A stretch of DNA of 62,000 nt from Gnetum montanum. Its lineage: Eukaryota > Streptophyta > Gnetopsida > Gnetales > Gnetaceae. Every line of letters begins with the position of its first letter. The first letter of the stretch is position 1. Location: assembly GCA_015680685.1 (NCBI GenBank), contig MNCI01004154.1:584875-646874 (forward strand), in the 5' to 3' direction. A program made the position numbers and the translations under genes. The notes below the pieces were generated by a model. It was not told the origin of the DNA. It saw only the letters and a program-made list of their open reading frames with translations, and did no database searches. Below are positions 58,557-62,000 of the stretch, in pieces.

Positions 58557-59377
58557 CGATGAGGGGCGAGGTACCCCTATGCTCAACCATACAAATAGAA
58601 GCATTTTACGCATGATCTGGTCAAATTCCAAGGACTAAGTTCCTATGTGCCTTCATGGAACAATAACTAGTTAGTTAATCATTGTCTTCCCAAACTTACT
58701 TGTATGTCATGGTTGTATGGTTAAGTAAGCTTGAGGCATATGATTTTTATGGATTTTATGTGTTTTATATCCTATGCTAGTAAGGATGGGGGGAGAGAGA
58801 TAACTAAGTAACTAATCTAATTTAACTATTCATTAACTAAGTTCTAATTACTCATAACACTAGTATTCATTCCCACTTGTTGCACACATCTTGAACCAAT
58901 GCAACGCTGTTGGGATTACCAAACGCTAGTCGTTACTAGGTTACCAAGTGCTACATGCATGCTCGAAGTGGTCATACTGAGTGTATTTAAATAAGAGAGT
59001 TGTAGGGTGAGAGAAATCATTAATTACCTAGGAAAGCATTAAATAATAATTAACACTAATTAATATATCCTGTATGCTGCAAGGTTTATCATAAAGTTTG
59101 TCTTTATTGCTATACACAAAGTGTGCTCAAGTACACAATGCTTGAATAAAGATTTTTTCACTCTATGACTCCTAGTGCAAGCATGCAGAAATAATTCTAA
59201 CTCTAGAGGGAAAAATGGCAAGAGTTTGGCTAAGGGACTAACTTCTAATATGGAAACCAAGGGCATCGCCTCTTATTTATAGGTAAGAAGATAGGCTGTG
59301 ATATCGAGTATCCGACATCGCATGGTTGATCCAATATCGTGGATGCGATATCATGGATGTGATATTGTGGTTCATCA
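58557..59377 (-). repeat. E6 5' LTR (821 bp)
   Basis: It starts CGATGAG (first T changed) and ends GTTCATCA. It is colinear with 50646-51453. GATATC-type repeats at 59295-59370; TATA box at 59271-59282. The right AGAGC duplication is at 59378-59382. Confidence 0.9.
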
Positions 59378-59382
59378 AGAGC

Positions 59383-61117
59383 CTTACATGGCTCTTGTCC
59401 AACAATCTATAGAAAGATGAACAAACTTCCTGGATTAGATATTTTTGTAAGAAGGTTGCCAACCTTGATCTAGTCAAGAAAAAACATGATTTAGCATTAC
59501 AGTGCAAATCCTAGGTAGGACTTGGTTTGAAGGGTGCTCGAACTTATTTGATGTAGAAGATGAGAGTACTAGAGATGCAAGGTAATCAACCGAAGTAGGT
59601 TGTGAGGGCTGGAGAGGATTACTAGTCTAGAAGAAAGGTCATTTCCTCAATTGATTATCTAGACCACTTTGTTGAAAAAATAGTTGTAAGTGTAAATCCA
59701 TTGTAGCATTTTGTTGCTATGGCTATGGAGAAATTTCATCCTACATGGATGGACCAAGAGGTAACTGAGTTGAAGGTGGAGGTGTAGGTGTAGAGGGATG
59801 TAGAGGATGATAAGTATACAAATATGGGTTTTCTCCTCAAGTAGATGGTGAATGTATTCAATGGTGCTTTGGAGGATAATAGTAATGTTGGAATGATGCA
59901 TGACTTGCCAAACTTCTAGGGGAGATGGGTTGCTGAACATAGTACTAATATAGATCTAGTTGCCTATAAGGGTACTACTAACTTGGCAATGGCATTCTCC
60001 ATGATTGTGGTTGATACCATTATTGGTATTATTCATATAGTTGTGAAGGAGTTTCACTTGGGTAGTAAGTTTGTTGTTGTTGGTGGAATTGTCTTAGACT
60101 ACCTTGAGGGTAAGGCAATTATCTTGGAGCTTGCCTACATGCTAGGCAAGGATTCAATGCATACACTCCAAAATCTTGTAAGTGTGACACCACAAATCAA
60201 CATCCCTTTGGATGTTCATATTTATAGATGTCACATTCAATTTCATCATTAGAGTCAACCTCCACAACTTCCTCTACTATAGAAACTTTGCCCTTACCTC
60301 TTTGGTAGGCACATTCAACTTCTTTTCACCGTCTACAATTACGATCACTATTTTTCTCTTTAGATTCTTTAGCAATATTCAAAATGGTTTGAAAATATTC
60401 ATCCAAAGAGTCCTATAACTTATCAAACTTGGCTAAAATGTTAGAAATAGATTTTTAAATAGGCAAGATCTTTCTATTCACGACTTCATCAAGTAGTGAA
60501 TCCTCCTTATCACAAAATTGGATGTCTCATTTTCTGATGGATGGATTCCTATTATATTATTTAGCAGTTTTCCTTTTTTGTAGCTCTTCTTCTTCTTTTG
60601 CTACCTACTCAATTAGCCTTTGGATCTGATGAGCTCTCATTTTAGCCAACCTCCCTTGGGCATACACCCCAAGGGTTCTTCTCGTTTCTACTCTGAGCCT
60701 ATCTATGATGTGGTGAAGTTATTCCTTTTGAGAGTAACCATGGCCAAGGAATCTATGTAGGAGTGAATAGTATCGATCCATGACAGCATCCAAGTGTTCA
60801 TGTGCTTCTTATTTCTAGCCTTGGATTTACCTTCTCAAATTAGACACTCTAGAGTACATCTAGTATTTGTCATTGAATAGGTCTAACATGGTACTCCATA
60901 TTTAGATAGATTCTAGTTTTCAGAACTAGTACCAATATTTAGCTATCTTAATGAGTATCCTTGGGAAAAGCTTGAGTTTCTGCCACTCATTCTTGATATT
61001 CTGTAAGGCACAAGCATCTTGAAAAACTTGTAGATGTGTTTGCGGATCAAAATTATATCCCCCTTTCAAATCTTGGAATATTGTTCATATCTAGGCACTT
61101 GATCCGACTATCCTTCA
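59383..61117 (-). pseudogene. gag: E5 gag, 5'-truncated at tRNA copy (broken)
   Basis: Continues E5 upstream of the E6 insertion. From the right: HMKDSRIKCLDMNNIP (61118-61065), the capsid-like core to about 60620, a helical linker, and a decayed knuckle (CDIYKYEHPKGC) near 60240-60200. The Pro-rich region follows at 59940-59560. The first recognisable codons lie directly beside the tRNA copy; the start codon, N-terminal domain and basic linker present in E1, E4 and E6 are absent. In E4 this junction point lies about 1.05 kb from the primer-binding site. Confidence 0.72.
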
Positions 61118-61192
61118 TATGTTGTAGCCTAGTGGTGAGTATTCCCACCTATCATGTGGATGACCTAGGTTCAATCCCCAACAACAGTGTGA
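61118..61192 (+). tRNA. Full-length tRNA-Asp copy at the primer-binding site of E5 (pseudo-tRNA)
   Basis: Seventy-five bases align without gaps to plant tRNA-Asp(GTC) as I recall it, with about 16 differences over tRNA positions 4-73, nearly all C->T or G->A. Landmarks: D arm GTAGCCTAGTGGTGAG at 61124-61139, anticodon position 61151-61153 now ATC (from GTC), T arm CTAGGTTCAATCCCCA at 61165-61180, and acceptor 3' side ACAACAGTG at 61181-61189. The CCA position (61190-61192, TGA) is one base from the LTR, exactly as the 19-nt primer-binding sites of E1, E3, E4 and E6 are. It therefore derives from the reverse-transcription primer, not from a chance neighbour gene. It is decayed and not expected to work as a tRNA. 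Confidence 0.8.
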
Positions 61193-61193
61193 A

Positions 61194-61949
61194 TGATAAG
61201 TGACAAGGTACCCCTACACCCAACCATACGAATCACAAGCATTCATGCATGATTCGCTCAAATTCCATGGACTTCATTGTTTCCAGTGCACTAGCCCTTT
61301 AGGAAGTGAATCTAGCCTTAAGGTCAATCGTTGTCCTCCCAATTACACTTGTGATGTATGTTGGTATGGTTTAGTGTAATTGAGGCATTCGATTTTTATC
61401 ATTTTGTATTTTATAGTATGGTGCTTGAAATGTAAATAAAAGGAGTTTAATTAATTAATCTAAATTACTAATTAAATAGTCATTTAACTAATATTAACAT
61501 AAGTATCCATTCCCACTTTTCGTACACATCTTGAACCCATGTATCCACTACTGGGCAAACAAATGCTATACTACTAAGTGTACCAAGCGATAACACTATT
61601 GGGATTACCATGCAAATACGTGTTATGCTCGAAGTGGTTGTACTTGTGTGTAATCTATCCTGATTAATTATCTCATTTAATGTAATAATTTGAAAATATT
61701 TGATAACTAATTGAAAGCATTTAATAAATAATTAAAAACATTAAATGCATAAACAAAATGGCTAATCTATCCAAAGTGCTGCAAGGTTTATCAAAAAGCT
61801 TGTCTTTGTTGCTGCACATATTGTCATGCTCAAGTACAACAATTCTTGAATAAAAATCCATACACTCAATGACTCTTACTACAGGCACTCAGGGAAAAGA
61901 TTCTAACTTTTGAATGCCTACATGAAATAGCAAGAAGCTAGAAGAATAA
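61194..61949 (-). repeat. E5 5' LTR, partial (interrupted by E7)
   Basis: It opens TGATAAGTGACAAGG and follows 41047 onward closely (for example CACTAGCCCTTTAGGAAGTG in both). At 61950 it is replaced by a new TGATGAG LTR start, so about 170 bases of U3 should lie beyond the window. Confidence 0.82.
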
Positions 61950-62000
61950 TGATGAGTGATGAGTATCCCTATGCTTAACCATACAAATCACTAAGCATTC
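61950..62000 (-). mobile_element. E7: start of another LTR of the superfamily (cut by window end)
   Basis: TGATGAGTGATGAGTATCCC followed by ATGCTTAACCATAC aligns with the first 40 bases of the other LTRs. Only 51 bases are visible. It appears to be inserted in the E5 5' LTR. Confidence 0.65.

Larger units (their letters stand above)
50646..59377 (-). mobile_element. E6: LTR retrotransposon with pol but defective gag, nested in E5
   Basis: A complete minus-strand unit of 8732 bp with LTRs 50646-51453 and 58557-59377, tRNA-Asp primer-binding site, pol and polypurine tract. The core of gag is missing: the N-terminal domain joins directly to the knuckle region near 57900, where E4 has about 1.2 kb more. 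The long accessory ORF is also absent. It belongs with E2 and E4 by its GATATC-type U3. Confidence 0.9.
41047..61949 (-). mobile_element. E5: Athila-like element with long accessory ORF, split by E6, 5' LTR cut by E7
   Basis: Minus strand: 3' LTR 41047-41957, accessory ORF, non-coding block, pol 47053-50640, then E6, then gag 59383-61117, a full tRNA-Asp copy 61118-61192 and 5' LTR 61194-61949, where E7 interrupts it. It is the same subfamily as E1 (GTCGAC-type U3, long accessory ORF, internal promoter module). The leader and N-terminal part of gag are missing at the tRNA junction. The left target duplication would be ATAAT at 41042-41046; the right one is outside the window. Confidence 0.85.

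Noticed and set aside
61118-61192. A functional nuclear tRNA-Asp gene
   Set aside because: The anticodon position reads ATC, the acceptor stem is mismatched and the 3' end abuts an LTR in the exact primer-binding register; a retro-copied primer fits better.

Overview
The window is plant nuclear DNA made almost wholly of old, nested LTR retrotransposons. I see no intact host gene, rRNA or CRISPR array. Long AT-rich decayed copies, one element sitting inside another, tRNA-Asp primer-binding sites and Athila-type Pol motifs (KDHFPLPF, VFMDDFS, DGYSGYNQI, FALDKFRHYVLGYK) point to a seed plant with a large, repeat-rich genome. The species cannot be named from this sequence. Most decay is C->T / G->A, as expected of methylated heterochromatin.

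Layout. 1-2361: AT-rich DNA without genes. Element E1 (minus strand, 2367-21878, target duplication ATTGT) is an Athila-like Ty3/gypsy element with gag, protease, RT, RNase H, integrase and a long ORF downstream of pol. Its RT is split by E2 (plus strand, 10307-16923, target duplication ATGAC), a gag-only relative. 21884-25290 is non-coding DNA with two clusters of short palindromes. E3 (minus, about 25290-29003) is a 3'-truncated gag-LTR relic lying next to a gypsy gag relic of another lineage (29004-31491). E4 (minus, 31497-38698, target duplication GTCAC) has gag and protease but no RT-integrase. A Ty1/copia relic follows (about 38704-41041). E5 (minus, 41047 to about 61949) is a second E1-type element with the long 3' ORF. 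E6 (minus, 50646-59377, target duplication AGAGC) is inserted in the gag-protease junction of E5; it has pol but lacks the gag core. A further LTR, E7, begins at 61950 inside the 5' LTR of E5.

Together E1-E6 form one superfamily: LTRs starting TGATGAG and ending CATCA, a one-base gap, then a tRNA-Asp primer-binding site; gag with a CX2CX3HX4C knuckle; a Pol tail ending near SFQLSHGGDGH; a conserved non-coding block; then a 3' accessory ORF whose ATG directly follows a splice-acceptor-like AG. Coding capacity is scattered: E2 and E4 carry gag, E6 carries pol, and E1 and E5 carry everything, though all are broken.

The most unusual points are: (1) a complete 75-bp tRNA-Asp copy at 61118-61192, exactly where E5 should have only an 18-19 nt primer-binding site, joined straight to gag with about 1 kb of leader and gag start missing; (2) in both E1 and E5, an internal copy of the U3 palindrome module with a TATA box, about 450 bp upstream of the accessory ORF, followed in E5 by a donor-like site and an acceptor at the ATG, suggesting an independent, spliced transcript for that ORF; (3) U3 palindrome arrays whose motif differs from subfamily to subfamily.
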